Source: Turritopsis dohrnii
Lineage: Eukaryota > Cnidaria > Hydrozoa > Anthoathecata > Oceaniidae
Direction of reading: 5' to 3'
Length of the DNA: 64,000 nt
NCBI GenBank assembly: GCA_027922465.2
Contig: BQMF02000139.1
Location: forward strand, 496,001-560,000
The notes under the pieces were generated by a model, which was not told the origin of the DNA, ran no database searches, and worked only from the letters and a program-made list of their open reading frames with translations. Positions 22,772 through 35,053 of the stretch are shown here, piece after piece. Every line of letters starts with the position of its first letter. Position 1 is the stretch's first letter. Both the position numbers and the translations under genes were made by a program.

Positions 22772-24140
22772 ATGGTAAGTGTTCGTTTCTTTTGTGTTTC
22801 AAATTATTTATAACGCTTTTAGAATTATTGTTGAAAACATGAATGTTTATTTTGTTAAAAAAATTACAAGGAAAGTTTGAGTAATTTGTAATTTCTTTTT
22901 CAGGCTGATAAATTAACACAAGATCAAAGGAATGGTAATGTTTGTAATATGTTTTATGTGAAAGTCTATTTACCAGCAAAGAATTCGTGTAGTCATGGTC
23001 TCCATATCAAATTAAAAGTGCAATGAAAAACAAACAACTACCTTTGTTATAAAAAACCCTTCATATAAAACCGTTGTTACGATAAAAAAAACCCTCCATA
23101 TAAAACCGTTGTTACGATAAAAAAAACCCTCCATATAAAACCGTTGTTACGATAAAAAAAACCCTCTATATAAAACCGTTGTTACGATAAAGCGATTGTG
23201 AAGATGTAGTTGGGACCATTACACCTCTATTATTAAAATTTTGTTGTTTTTGCAGAGTTCCGACAAGCATTCGACATGTTTGCTGACGGTGACGGCAACA
23301 TCAGCAATACGAAATTGAAAACCGTCATGAAAAATCTTGGACAGGAGACGTCAGATGCAGAGTTGGACGCGATGATAAAAGAAGTTGACGCCGACGGTAA
23401 AATATATTTTCCTTTCGTCACAAATAGGAAACGTCGTCGTGTTTTAAGTACTTAAAATAACGTTATAGGAATCGAAAAGAAAAATATTCTGTTTAAATAT
23501 CTGAATATATCTTTCTTACCAGGATCTGGTGAAATCGATTTTGACGAGTTTCTAACTATGATGGCTGGTTTTCTCGGACTTGATGAACCAGACGAATTAA
23601 AAGATGCATTCAAATGTCTCGACAGTAAATCGTCAGGTGAACCCTAACAACTTAACGTTGTATTTGTAAATATCACAAGGTATTTGAAAAAACAACTTTG
23701 CCACGAGTTGGCTGGTTACTTGCTTCTTTTTTTCAATGTCTTTTCTTATTAGGTTTCATCGAGTTGGACGATTTGAAACACGTCATAAATAACATGCTCC
23801 GAGAGAAGTTAAGTGCGGACGAGAGCACCAGTATATTCAAAGAACTTGACCCGGCATCATCAGGAAAAGTGTCTTTAGAAAGTAAGTCCGGGGACATCAA
23901 GAGAACAATTGACAAATTCGAATGACAATTCGATCTCGATCTCGTCAGACTTTTATAGCGTAAACTTTGCGAAATGTGTTTGGGTTAATGGGGATTAGGC
24001 TTATTTATTCAAATACTTCATTACTGTAGGGGCAATGATTTTTCAGATGAGCATACTCATAATATCTCTGTTTAAATAGATAAATAAATAAATTTTCTCT
24101 CTTGTTTTTTTTAGGTTTGAGGAAAGTATTCTGTTTCTAA
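22772..24140 (+). CDS. Calmodulin-like protein with degenerate EF-hands
   Basis: Exons: 22772-22774 (ATG alone), 22904-22934, 23256-23396, 23523-23636, 23753-23881, 24115-24140; GT..AG junctions and phases agree and give 147 residues, against 148-149 for calmodulin. The N-terminus MADKLTQDQRNEF follows calmodulin, and the ATG-only exon is also found in calmodulin genes. EF2 (residues 56-67, DADGSGEIDFDE) is canonical. EF1 lacks one loop residue and its position-12 glutamate. EF3 (92-103) ends in Asp and has Ser at positions 4 and 5. EF4 (129-140) ends in Ser. So EF2 is the only clearly Ca2+-competent site. The protein may be a troponin-C-like or specialised sensor. A four-copy minisatellite lies in intron 2. 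Confidence 0.88.
23050..23190 (+). repeat. Minisatellite, 4 copies of about 38 bp
   Basis: The unit AAAACCGTTGTTACGATAAA plus AAAAACCCTCCATAT repeats four times with almost no change, in intron 2 of the calmodulin-like gene. The uniformity points to recent expansion. Confidence 0.9.
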
Positions 24141-24764
24141 ACATGATGACGTCATCACTCCACTCAACAATGTGCTGTTCTTCATCTTATATCGTTATCA
24201 AAATAAGAGGTTTTTTTTTCTAATGTAAAACACTGTACGTATAGTATTTGATACAAGATCACGAAATGATTATACTCGTTTTACACTGGAAAAAATACTG
24301 GAACAAGAATACTATAATTATATGTCAATGTTGTTATTGTTTTTCCTCACATGGAAATGTTTTTTACACTCTCGTTACCAGTTTTTTTATTGTCCCTGTC
24401 CTTACATTCTTATTCGGCTGCTGTGAACCGTGTTGAAGTTCCAGTCATCATCAGAGAAGCGCTTAGTTAACTCAGTTAGTTGGCCTTGATCTTTGTGCTA
24501 ATCTTCATCCACTCTCACATCGGAGAAACGCTGCTTCCCTGTCTCTTTTCTATAAATACTTTCATGGGTATTGTTCGGATGACTTGCATCAACTGACCCC
24601 TTCTTCTAAGACTTTCTCTCGGAACACTCGTCTCTCTTCGAATTCTCATCCTTTGACTTTTCAGGTCCCAACATGCCATAAGAAATTTTATTCAACTAGT
24701 TTTTGCAGTTCTCCCCCTCATAGTTGTTTTCCTGCTGAGTATGATCTATAATCTTTTAAATCCA
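24141..24764. other. Downstream of calmodulin-like gene, no gene seen
   Basis: Contains the likely 3' untranslated region and AT-rich sequence. The frame 24248-24436 has no recognisable domain. Confidence 0.4.
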
Positions 24765-25087
24765 AGGGTGTATAGCTCACTTGGTAAGACGGTTGACTTG
24801 TAATGCAAGGGTGACAGTTGGTAGTGGTTCAAATTCTGGCACTGTAGAATGCTAATGTGATATGAAAAAGTAACATATGCAACGAAAGCTATAATGAGAT
24901 ATATATGTGCATGATGTGATGTAATGAACAAGTGCCTCAAATAACATAAATAAAAAAAAAACCACAATCACCTATCAGTCTAGTATGTGCAAGTTCTCTG
25001 CCTTAAAATCTGAGGTATACATTCCTGGTGGAGGCCCACATCAGTGAATAACACTGCCAGTTCCCCCCGGCCTCGTTAAAATAAATT

Positions 25088-25118
<31 letters not shown>
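24765..25118 (+). mobile_element. tRNA-derived SINE with poly(A) tail
   Basis: The head reads like a tRNA gene: GTGTATAGCTCACTTGG (box A), an anticodon-like loop CTTGTAA and box B GTGGTTCAAATTCTGGC. The acceptor stem does not pair, so it is not a functional tRNA. About 230 bp of body follow, then GGCCTCGTTAAAATAAATTC and a run of about 30 A (25089-25118). This is the classic layout of a retrotransposed SINE. Confidence 0.8.
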
Positions 25119-25120
<2 letters not shown>

Positions 25121-25781
25121 GCCACCTTGCTCTGTCTTTATAACTCTTCTTCCTTTTCTCATCTTTCTCATCTGTGTTTATAACTCTTGTTCCTTTTCTC
25201 TTCTTGTAGCTCTCTGCCTAATAGTGGCTTCGGCCTTGCAGGGAGCAAACTTATTTTTCGATTTTCTCTTCTTCTACTTTTCCATTTCCTACAAAATTAC
25301 ATCACGAGAAAGACCAAAAAATAAGAATTCCATCGACATAAAATTTATAAAAATGCGATGAAAATACTTGACCCCAAAGTTTTGAAACACACTGTATCCA
25401 ACTCGCAATGCTTTCATCATATATCCTTTCCACATCTTTGATTTGGCTTTGATACACAAGATTGAACAGGGACCTTACGGAACTATAATGGCAACGTGGA
25501 CGACGACGTGAGACAAACAAAAGATTCACTTTACTCCATAGATTTACTTTAGAATGGAAGTTTATTTCATACTATACCATTGGAAAATGCTTTATACTGA
25601 TATACATTTAAGTCATGTGTCTAGACACATTTGCGAAAGTAAACACCTGTTATTCTCTCCAAAAAAAGTCGCCCATTTTTTTGCGAAATCAGTTGAAAAT
25701 GTTTTCAATCAAAAAAGTAAGTTCTTCGCCAAAATTTCAAACTTCAAAGGAATACCGAACAAACTATGACTATGATGTCTC

Positions 25782-25845
25782 TTGCCTTTTCGATATACGG
25801 AGATCGAAAAGGCAAGAGAGCCTGGGTTCGAGGTTGAGGAGCAAG
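25782..25845. repeat. Short palindrome of the CGAAAAGGCAAGAGACC family
   Basis: TCTTGCCTTTTCGATA and its complement form a stem with a short loop, followed by CCTGGGTTCGAGG. Related copies lie at 33880-33935 and 36408-36470, and a half copy near 10833-10875. Confidence 0.7.
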
Positions 25846-26105
25846 AGCACATAACATTTCGGTTTCAAAAAAAGTCCATTTAAGTATTGGACACACTACA
25901 ACAGGTGTTTGCGAAATTTTTTTTTGGCGACAGAAAAATTTGCGTTTCGCCTATTTAGAGGAATTAATTCTGCCGCTTATAAGTGGACACTTAGCTTAAA
26001 AGTCCATACAAATGTTTAATGGTCTTTGCACTGAGGGTTATTTTTAGGGTTATTTTTTATCTCCGTGATGAAGAGCCAACTAGTAAAAAGATATGGCAGA
26101 TACAT

Positions 26106-26127
26106 GGGGGGGGGGGGGGGGGGGGGG
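26106..26127 (+). repeat. Poly(G) run
   Basis: About 22 uninterrupted G, unusual in this AT-rich setting; length may be unstable or an assembly estimate. Confidence 0.9.
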
Positions 26128-26361
26128 GATAGCGCCATCAAACACTTAGTAACAGGACAATCCTTCATGGTGTTCGGTTCGTATCAAAAACCTTCTAACA
26201 ACAACTGGAGAGAGGAATCCACCATTGATCACATGTTGACACCGCCGCCGTCTATATGTAGAAAAGGGCGGTAAACGAAGTGTACGTGACCGACAAACGG
26301 AAAACAGTTCGCTGTTGATTTTCTGCCAAAAAAAAGATGGAGAAAAATTGACAATGCGAAA

Positions 26362-29300
26362 ATGTTTGTTATGCTGATGATATTCATCGTGACACTTTTT
26401 GAACAAGGTAAATTAAGTTGTTTCACCCTTATCCGTTGTGGCTGTCATTTATTCTGATTGTAACTGTTCTTAACCATGTTTGCAAACATATTTAGCAAAT
26501 CATATTCTTTTGTTTAGGATTGATGTTCCCTCTCCCTGGCCTGCTCTCTCTTCTGTATTTTTGTCATATTATATTACTATTAGCACGCCAATATTTCAGT
26601 GTTTAAAACCGGGGGCACTTTAGGACTGGATATAACCGGCTCTCGATTTAGTATGCTTATCATGAGTCGAGCCTTGAGGCATGAAATGTTTGAAAAACAA
26701 AAGCAAGGCAAGAAGGAAACTAAATCTTATTTTGTGTGTTTTATGCGTCTTCACAATTCAGATATGTATAGGGAGCAATGCAATGTGAGCTTTCCTGCCC
26801 ACACTGAAGAGTATATGCATTTCGAAGAGTATATGCATATGCCATTTTCTACGAATTAAGGCATGTATACTGAATTAAAAGACATAATTACAGCAGAGAA
26901 ACATTTCGGCTTTTCATTACAAAATTTCTTCAATTTCTTCGAAACCAAAATTTTTTCTAAATTTATATATTCATTATTTAGTTTCTACTTCATGTGTTTA
27001 ACACAAAAATAAAGAATTGTGAGAAAACAAGCCTTTAACGATAAGTATATACTGTCAATCTTTCTAAACTTCAAACATATAATTCTAATTGTTTTGCAAA
27101 TTGATAATCTTGCATTGCCAAATCAAACTAAAATGGAAATATCCGCTATATATAAAGTTTATGTTGTGACTTTGATGGATACTATGATATTTTTTATGAT
27201 CACAATCTTGGTTTATTATTGGCATTTGGAATAAATGTGCAATAATTTCAATAACTTCAATCCCTAATAAACAATTTTCCTCAGTTTTCTTATTACAAAG
27301 GTAACCATACTAGTGTAAATACATTTGTGGCAATGTAATGTTATATAACATAGCATATCTGACATAATCAGGTTAACAAAAACTTCTAGGATATATTGTT
27401 GAAAAAAGATATTTGACAGATTGATTTTAAGTATTTGCTTGTCTATGTTTTACTTCTGTCAGCATCTGTATTGTACGACAACATTAATTACAGTGTGTAT
27501 ATGCAAATCTATGTTTCTTTAGCATATATGCATTACTGAATTATATGTGCTATTTAACTTTTATACATCTTCTATTATAGCGACTACCGTAGTTGGTATA
27601 TCATGTTACTGTAATGATCACAAAGAACAGATTCCTGGAATAGTTGGGAATTGCTTAGAACAAAACACATGCGAGACCAGAGACAAAACTGATCAATGTT
27701 ACAGTTATGCCAAACCAAATGGAACACTTATTAAAGGGTGTATATTACTAACAAAATGTTTTGATCTAAATAAACCACCAGTAAATGGCAAGTATATTGA
27801 TTGCTGTGACAGCAACATGTGTAATAGGAATAAGACACGGCAAGATTTGCGAGTATTCGTACTTCGGCCTGGTAAGTATAATTCCTTTGTTTTATGCTGT
27901 ATTTATCGGTAGTTTCTTTTGTTTTGTTTTTAGTAACTGGTAGTTGAATAACTTTTGTTACTGTAAAAAAATTCCATGAATGGTATACTGCAAGATGTTT
28001 TGTCATACATCAGGAAAAACATAAACATTGTGTGACTTACTTCTAGATGAGTATTTGAATGATACGAAAAACGATGTTAAAAATGAAATCAGACCAAAAA
28101 GTGAAACCAAAATACCAGTAAAAATAGCAACAGGCATTGCTGTGCCTTTATCGATTATTTTCATTTGTGGTACCTTATACGCCCTCTATCAAAGTAGACG
28201 ACGGAAGGATTTGATGAAGAAAAATGACGAATCACACAATCTAATGCTAGCTGACCGTGGCAACTCTATTGGAGATATAAATATTTCCGAAATTACTACA
28301 TCCGGTTAGTGTATTCTATTTCTGACCTTTTGAAATAGACAAAAATAGATGTAGTGAATAGCTTCAGCATTTTATAAATGGCACTTTTTAAGAATTCCTT
28401 ATGTTATTGATTTGTAAAAGTGAAACTTGTTGGGATTCTCTGTAAATTGAACCATTTTCATGTATTTTGTTCAATGTACAGAATCAAGTCAAACAATAAA
28501 AATGCATTTTATGGTTTGTTCTAGGAAGTGGTGCAGGTTTACCATTGCTTATTCAGAGAACAATAGCTCGACAAATATTACTTCATGAATGTATTGGTGC
28601 AGGCAGGTTTGGTGCTGTCCATCGGGGTACATGGCGTGGTCAAGATGTTGCTGTTAAGATATTTTCAACCAATGAAGAAGCATCCTGGTTCCGAGAAGCC
28701 CAGATTTATCAAACAACAATGCTGAGACATGAAAATGTTTTGGGTATATATAATTTAGATAAATACCCCGTGGGCAAATTCTTCAAAAAAGCACTGTAAT
28801 GAAGACCTATTTCATTGAAATAGTGTGTATATTTCTATAGAAATGCACTCCTCAGCAGTGATTTTCAACAACTTTACCCACTGGTTAACATGCTATTACA
28901 ATCCTTTCATTTGTTCCTTTGATACTAAGAGCTTTTTTACTTCAAGGATTCATCGCTGCAGACAATAAAGACACTGGTTCTTGTACACAACTTTGGTTAG
29001 TGACAGAGTATCACCCGTTGGGGTCAGTCTACGACTTTCTTCAGGAAAACACTATAACAATTCAAGAAATGGTGAAAATGGTATTCAGTATTGTCAATGG
29101 CTTAGCTCACTTACATATGGAAGTTATTGGCACACAGGGAAAGCCAGCCATGGCACATCGAGACATAAAAACCAAAAATATTTTAGTAAAAAACAATAGT
29201 AAGTATATAACCTTTTTTTCAAGAAGGTTTTTTTCAACTATGAATAGTTTTCCCAGGTATCAAAGCATGGAAAATCTTAAGGCGGTAGACTGAATAATTT

Positions 29301-31467
29301 TACTTTTTTTGAAGAAACATGCTCGATTGCTGATCTTGGCCTGACTGTTTTACACACATCCATGAATGATAAAGTTGATATGCCAAATAGCTCAAGACCA
29401 GGTACCAGAAGATATCAAGCGCCAGAGATACTTGATGATATAATTAATCTTCGTCATTTCGATGCGTATAGAAGAGCAGATGTCTACGCCCTTAGCCTCT
29501 GTATATGGGAGATTTGCCGGCGAACAAAAGTACAAGGTGAGAAATATAACCTAAAATTTGTATATCATTATATAACTTAAAACTAGAATTATTCTTCAGA
29601 AATAAAAAAAATGATACTTTAGAAATTGAGTACATTGAAAAATGGAAAGTGGAAAGAGGCCATCTTAATAGTCATTCAAGCTAAAATACAGGATAGCTTT
29701 AATTGGACCAATTAATTGGATATAAAGAGAGTTAATGGTGATTGCCACCTGGATATACCATCAGTTTAAACTTATTTGATGAAAGAAAAACTTTCTCTTT
29801 TGGTAATGGATATCAATTTATTTTATTATGAAACTTAGAACTAGAATTATTCTTCAGAAATGAAAAAAATACATTAGAAGACGAGTGCATTGAAAAAGGG
29901 AAATTAGAAAGAGGCCATCTTAATATAGTAAGTCGCTTTGGTGAAGTTTTTTAAAATGAAAAAATATGATGCTTTTCTTCTCTCCTGTTTCCTGTCCCAA
30001 TACTCCACTAATGACATATCGGAGCTCTCTCCATTCCTCAATAGATTTTTCTGATTTTCTTCTTTTTCTGCGTTACCAGCCATAGCGGCCAAAAAACATA
30101 ATTTCACCATTACGCTTAAGTCCCTCTGCACAAATTTCTTCAAAATAATGAAATCTGTAAACAACATTACAAACGAGCTTTTATTAACATAATGCATAGA
30201 ATAAACAAACAACTACTTGAAAATGTCCAACTTTTTAAAAAACTATAAAAAAAAAACGTATGTCTTCTTTGCTGTTTACACAATAAGTTTTTTTACGTTA
30301 CAACTAATTGCTCCAACTGAAATTATCATCGTAATACTCATCGTAACAGAGCAGATGGCCACCCATCAGTTGAGACTGAACGAAAAAAGTATATAAGTTA
30401 CATTATGTGCATCAAGAGAGTGCCACATTGCAAACAAAGTGTTTTCAAAGGATATATTATTTCAATGTTGCAGAGGACCTGACAATTTCGAGTCATTCCA
30501 TTGAAATGTTACAGTTTTTATTTGGGACCTTAAATTTGAAGAGTAGCTATTTGGTAAAGCTAAGATTCTCCGATTAGTGACACAGGATTTCTTGAGATTG
30601 ATTTAATTGGTTGAATTTGAATGATGATTACAGATCAACATGTTCAGTCTATGCATGGATGAACAACCCAGCCGGCACATTTGTTAAAAAATATCTGCGA
30701 AGGAGTGCATTTCTATATAAACATGCACACAATTTCAATAAAAATTCTCTCCGTCACAGTGACTTTTTGGCCATTTTGCCGACTGGGAAAGTATATATTC
30801 AAGACTTAGACAAAACTATTGAGGACTATTGATAATTTTGACTTATTTTTCGCATGTTTTGAATATGAATTTCTTTAGATCAAGTGAAAGAGTATCAATT
30901 ACCATATTTTGATTGCGTCAATCCTGACCCATCGCACGAAGAAATGAAACAAGTAGTTTGCGACGAGAATAAAAGACCGGCCTTTCCCAACTACTGGCAC
31001 GAAGACGAGGTTAATATGCTTTCCTTTCTTTTCTTGTCACACGTTTTTTTTATAAGCAACACGTCTTACTAGTAAATTTTCTCAAAAAAATTAAGCAACA
31101 GTACTGTTGCAATCTTAGATAAATTATCAACATGAAATTTTGAAGTGATGCAGCACTAACATAATAACTAATGTCATAGACGTATAAACAACTAAAACGT
31201 ACATAAGCATATTTATAAATTTCTTAAATAATGCTTTGAAAGTAGTCCTTGCTAACGTCTGACCTTGGTTGCTTGTAAATAAACCGTTTATTATCCGTAT
31301 ATGTAATATGTCCATTAAGTATGTCTGGGTAATACCTTTAGACAATGGCATGGTTTATAAAGGTCATGAAAGAGTGCTGGTACCGTAATAGTTCCGCTAG
31401 ACTGACTTCGTTACGAGTAAAAAAAAATATCATCTCTATGTGCAAGGAGATGGGTATTAAATTGTAG
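26362..31467 (+). CDS. TGFBR1: TGF-beta/activin type I receptor serine/threonine kinase
   Basis: Exons: 26362-26407, 27581-27871, 28047-28304, 28525-28743, 28947-29198, 29315-29536, 30879-31009, 31342-31467; all phases fit and give 514 residues. Exon 1 is a signal peptide. Exon 2 is the cysteine-rich three-finger ectodomain ending DCCDSNMCN. The transmembrane helix is at about 138-159. The GS box TTSGSGAG (196-203) marks it as a type I receptor. In the kinase: GAGRFG loop (223-228), VAVK lysine 243, HRDIKTKN (342-349), DLG (362-364), and the ending [18 protein letters not shown]. The L45 loop (277-285, DNKDTGSCT) is of the ALK4/5/7 class that activates Smad2/3, unlike BMP-class ALK1/2 or ALK3/6. 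The receptor would act at the plasma membrane after phosphorylation by a type II partner. Introns 4 and 6 carry copies of the 120-bp palindromic MITE. Type I identity is firm; the one-to-one name is not. Confidence 0.95.
28765..28884. mobile_element. 120-bp palindromic MITE, copy 2 (receptor intron 4)
   Basis: Full copy from CCCCGTGGGCAAATTC to its inverted partner TTTACCCACTGG. The centre GTGTGTATATTTCTATAGAA is shared with copies 1 and 5. It starts only about 20 bp after the exon 4 donor. Confidence 0.8.
30667..30787. mobile_element. 120-bp palindromic MITE, copy 3 (receptor intron 6)
   Basis: CCCAGCCGGCACATTTG and its partner ATTTTGCCGACTGGG bound a palindrome in which the central strand is inverted relative to copy 2 (AGGAGTGCATTTCTATA). 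The frame 30611-30832 arises from it and is not a gene. Confidence 0.75.
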
Positions 31468-32144
31468 ATGTTTTTCTCGTTGGAACTGACAGGTCGTGAC
31501 AGAGTGTAACCATTAATAAGTAGTATATATTATGTATCATGATTTGATCAATATCGTTTCAATGTCTCATATCATAATAAGGCTTTGTTTGTTTATTTCT
31601 GGCAAGATAAATCTACCGTACTTATTCGATCTAGACCAGTGTGCGCTTAATTAAAATATGTTTTTATAAGGCGTATGCTAATTCAAAAGAGTGCTCTTAA
31701 TATCTAAAGCTATCCGAAAATAACAGACAATAAACACAAAATGGAAGTTACTAAAATAGAACTTTCACTGGCATATAATGACGAACGAAAGACAATTGCG
31801 ATTTAGCTGAATGTAAATGCCATCAACGTTGTGATCAGCCAAATGTTTGTATAGTTATGCATGTTTTATGTTTTTCGTCCTTTAAGTGCATGAACTAACG
31901 CGGAATTAGCGTGTCCTTATCAACTGATTGCATGGAAGTTGGGTGCTAAATCGAATAAATACGGTAGTAAATGCAACTCTGTGATTGGTGCTTGAAACGT
32001 TTAATTAGTTATTTCTTGATTTTTGATTGGCTTATATTTCTAAAGTAAATAAAAGTAAGAGACGCCCAAGAAAGGATAACTTAGTGGCGGGGATTTCAAA
32101 ATGTATCATAAAAGTTTTAGTTACGATATTGTACATATATCTAT

Positions 32145-32325
32145 TACTTTAAGGGCAGAAACTTTCGCGTTTTTGGCGAAAGTTTATGCCTTTGGAAATT
32201 TCAAAACGGTAAAACGCGAAAGTTTTTTCACGCGAAATTTGTTCCAAAATCTGCGAAACGCGAAAGTTTATTCCATAAATTATGCGGGTTTTCTTTCACA
32301 CGCGAAACTTTCTGCCCTTAAAGTA
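32145..32325. mobile_element. 181-bp MITE, TACTTTAAGGGCAGAAA ends
   Basis: TACTTTAAGGGCAGAAACTT at the left matches the complement of the right end. The interior repeats CGCGAAAGTTT several times in both orientations. Confidence 0.85.
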
Positions 32326-33431
32326 TAATAACGGCCTTTTTTTATATGAAATCTATATAGCTAGCATATTTATATTATTTTTAGACGTACATGACTTACA
32401 TCTCTTACAGTTCATCTAACAAGTTGAAAGCACCAAAACTTCATGGTGTATATCTTGTAAAATTCGTTTGGGTTAGGTGAGGATTAGGTTCATGCCTTGT
32501 TCCATCAGACTATTTTAAGAAGCTTTGACCGAGAAGTTTGCTGCTTTCAAATTGTTAGATGAACACACACTCGTATGAAGACCCAATGTAACAGAAGCTG
32601 ACAGCATTAGAACTTTATTGGAAGTTCTCTCGGTTTAGCTGGAACAAGAAATTCCATGGATTGTTTATTTGTATATTTTTGGAACTTACTTTTTCTTAAA
32701 TTTCCAAAGCATTTTGTTGACATAAGTTGGCCGTTCCCATAATTTAGTTATCTCCGGAACACACTACATCTACCGACTGCATCTACCGAATTCAATGCGA
32801 AAAAATCATTAAAAATCCCTCAATGGAATAATAGGAGTTTGATAACAAAACAAATAATTCTCATAAGGGCAGTGCTTAAAATAATCTCAAAGCAAAAGTA
32901 ATTACAGGATTGTGTTGTTGTAGTATGTATTCGGGAGATAATTGCATGACGGAACGGCCAATAGACCTTTTCAGATATACGTCACAACAGCCATGGTCTC
33001 GTATTCAAGCTGTGCAATAATGACATTTACGTCATGAAAAGAAACTGTGCCTCCGAAGAAAATCTCTCACGAAGTTCTTTTATTTTTTCTTAATTACGTA
33101 ATTTCAGAAAATATAGAAACGAGGCGATGGCTGCTGTGATGTACATTCCGCAAAGGTCTGTTCTCACTGATGATAGTTTCTTCCGTTTCAGTGGATGACG
33201 TCGTTTACTGGGGATTTATTTATGTGACGAGTTCTTTTATCAAGGCTGTCTTTCCAGAAATAGACGTTGCCCGAACGTCGATATTTTGACAAAGTTTTGC
33301 TGGATAGGTTTACGACAACTTGCAATTGAGTAGTTACCGTGTAACAATACGACACATCAAAGCCAGGTGGAGCTGGATAGTTTGACTTAATATCCGCATT
33401 TAAACCTAGTCGGAATAAATATGTTTATTAA

Positions 33432-33548
33432 CCCAGTAGGCAAATTCGTCAAAAGTCAATGCGATGAAGTGCATTTTTATTGAAACTGTGTCTATAATTC
33501 TATAGAAATGCACTCTTTCGCAGTAGTTCCAACTAATTTGCCCACTAG
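33432..33548. mobile_element. 120-bp palindromic MITE, copy 4
   Basis: CCCAGTAGGCAAATTCGTCA to the partner AATTTGCCCACTAG; the centre has ATTCTATAGAAATGCACTC. Confidence 0.8.
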
Positions 33549-33879
33549 AATGTTTTGCAATTTTATAAAACAGCCTTTACGCTTTTCGTCTTTCCTGATG
33601 ATCTTACTTTTCAATTTATTCATAGTATGTTAATGTATTTGATATGCTTTTTATTTTTTCCCATTTTTGAATTTTTCTTGTTTTTCGTGGGTATTTCATT
33701 CCATTGATCAGGACGTAAAAGTTTTTCTTTGTAAACAAAGCTATACCAATCGTGTTTGTTTATGTGTTGTAGTTTGACTGGGTTTCGAGACCCATACAAA
33801 ATTGAATGTGTAAACAAGATGCAAACATTGTTCATGGTTGAAAGACTGTTATTTTCGTTTGAAAAAACAAGGGAGTATG

Positions 33880-33935
33880 CAAGGTCTATTGTCTTTTCGA
33901 TAATCGAAAAGGCGAGAGACCCTGGGTTCAAGTTT
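33880..33935. repeat. Short palindrome of the CGAAAAGGCAAGAGACC family
   Basis: TTGTCTTTTCGATAATCGAA with CGAAAAGGCGAGAGACCC, followed by TGGGTTCAAG. Confidence 0.7.
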
Positions 33936-34844
33936 GCGCATAGGTCAACCTGCAAAATAATAGCAAGAACTTCTTTTGTTACTGAACAGACGAAATCTTC
34001 AAGTGTAAAGAGCATCTAATTACCTGCGAAAATACTTGCACATGGTTCACAGGAAATAGATATTGATGAAATTTATATTGGAGCATACAGCAATTATCGA
34101 GCAAATAAGCCACCCTATAGCCACCCTGCTCCGCGGTCCCTGATGACTGATTGGCATCTCTGCCTACAAAACATTTGGAACTTGTATCTTGTAGTCCGTC
34201 GTTCTATTGGAATGAACTTAAGCGGTGGAAATATTAAGAAAACTTTTTTTAAGGAATTGGACGTCCATCTTGAAGGAAAAGTCAGTTTAATTTTAAAAGT
34301 CATCTGTTTTGGGCTTCCATACTTCAAGAACTGTTTCAGAAGAATCACATAGGAACAGTTAAACGAAAAAATGCTTTGAGTGAAACAGTTGAAAGGGATC
34401 GAGGGAATTGCTCATCACAAACTCCCCATCGGTTTCCGTAAAAGAATCCAGGACATATTAACCTACATGTAACCTATGTTGTTTGTTTAACGTAGACAGA
34501 AAATAAAAAGACTTAGTCCACAAACTAGCAATAATTTCATTTTGTCAATTTAAACTTAGAGTATGTTCATGTTGTCAAATTGCAACCATAGCATTTAAAC
34601 GGTGAAAACACTTACAAATATGTTTGAACAAATGAGGCTAAGCCCGACCCTTGCCCTCACTAACCCAGACACATTTCACAAGGTTTACACCGTAAAGTCT
34701 AATGGTTTCAATTTGACACACGAACCATATCTTATGACGATGCTAACGCATCTGTGCTTATAAGTTAGCTACAAAGTTTTAAACCAGTAGTCAGAAGAAT
34801 TAGTCGTAAGGTAATTTGAAGGGCATGTTCTTAATCTCCAGGTA

Positions 34845-35010
34845 GAGGCTTAAGCTTGGAATACATTATTATTTAAATGGATCAGTTTAAATTTTTTTAT
34901 GACAATGTTGCCCACGGGGACTATATTTCTATTTAATTCGCCATGTATCATCTATTCATTCTTTTTTTATTTAAAACAATTTAAACTGATGTATTCCAAG
35001 CTTTAAGGAT
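34845..35010. mobile_element. Short TIR repeat, AAGCTTGGAATACAT ends
   Basis: AAGCTTGGAATACAT at the left and ATGTATTCCAAGCTT at the right are inverted, with CAGTTTAAAT/ATTTAAACTG further in. Confidence 0.7.
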
Positions 35011-35053
35011 TGTTAGGGCCTATAAAATGAGACGAAATGAAAACGGCGCGAAG

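Larger units (their letters stand above)
25119..26361. other. Intergenic, SINE to receptor gene
   Basis: No supported gene. Contains a palindromic CCCTGGG-family repeat (25782-25845), inverted GCGAAA-rich arms (about 25630-25680 and 25905-25950) and a run of more than 20 G at 26106-26127. The segment 26260-26361 is probably promoter and 5' untranslated region of the receptor gene. Confidence 0.45.
31468..35053. other. Intergenic, receptor to unknown minus gene
   Basis: No supported gene. Contains MITEs at 32145-32325, 33432-33548 and 34845-35010, and a palindrome at 33880-33935. The minus frame 33620-34015 runs through that palindrome and shows no domain. Confidence 0.5.

Noticed and set aside
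24765..24840. Functional tRNA gene (Thr-like loop)
   Set aside because: Acceptor and T stems do not pair and the unit continues into a SINE body with a poly(A) tail.
26599..26859. ORF of 86 codons in receptor intron 1
   Set aside because: No domain, no splice sites that join it to the receptor in phase, and it breaks the signal-peptide to ectodomain junction.
30611..30832. ORF of 73 codons in receptor intron 6
   Set aside because: It is the palindromic MITE read through.
33620..34019. Opposite-strand ORFs of 131 and 87 codons
   Set aside because: Both run through a palindromic repeat and have no recognisable motif.
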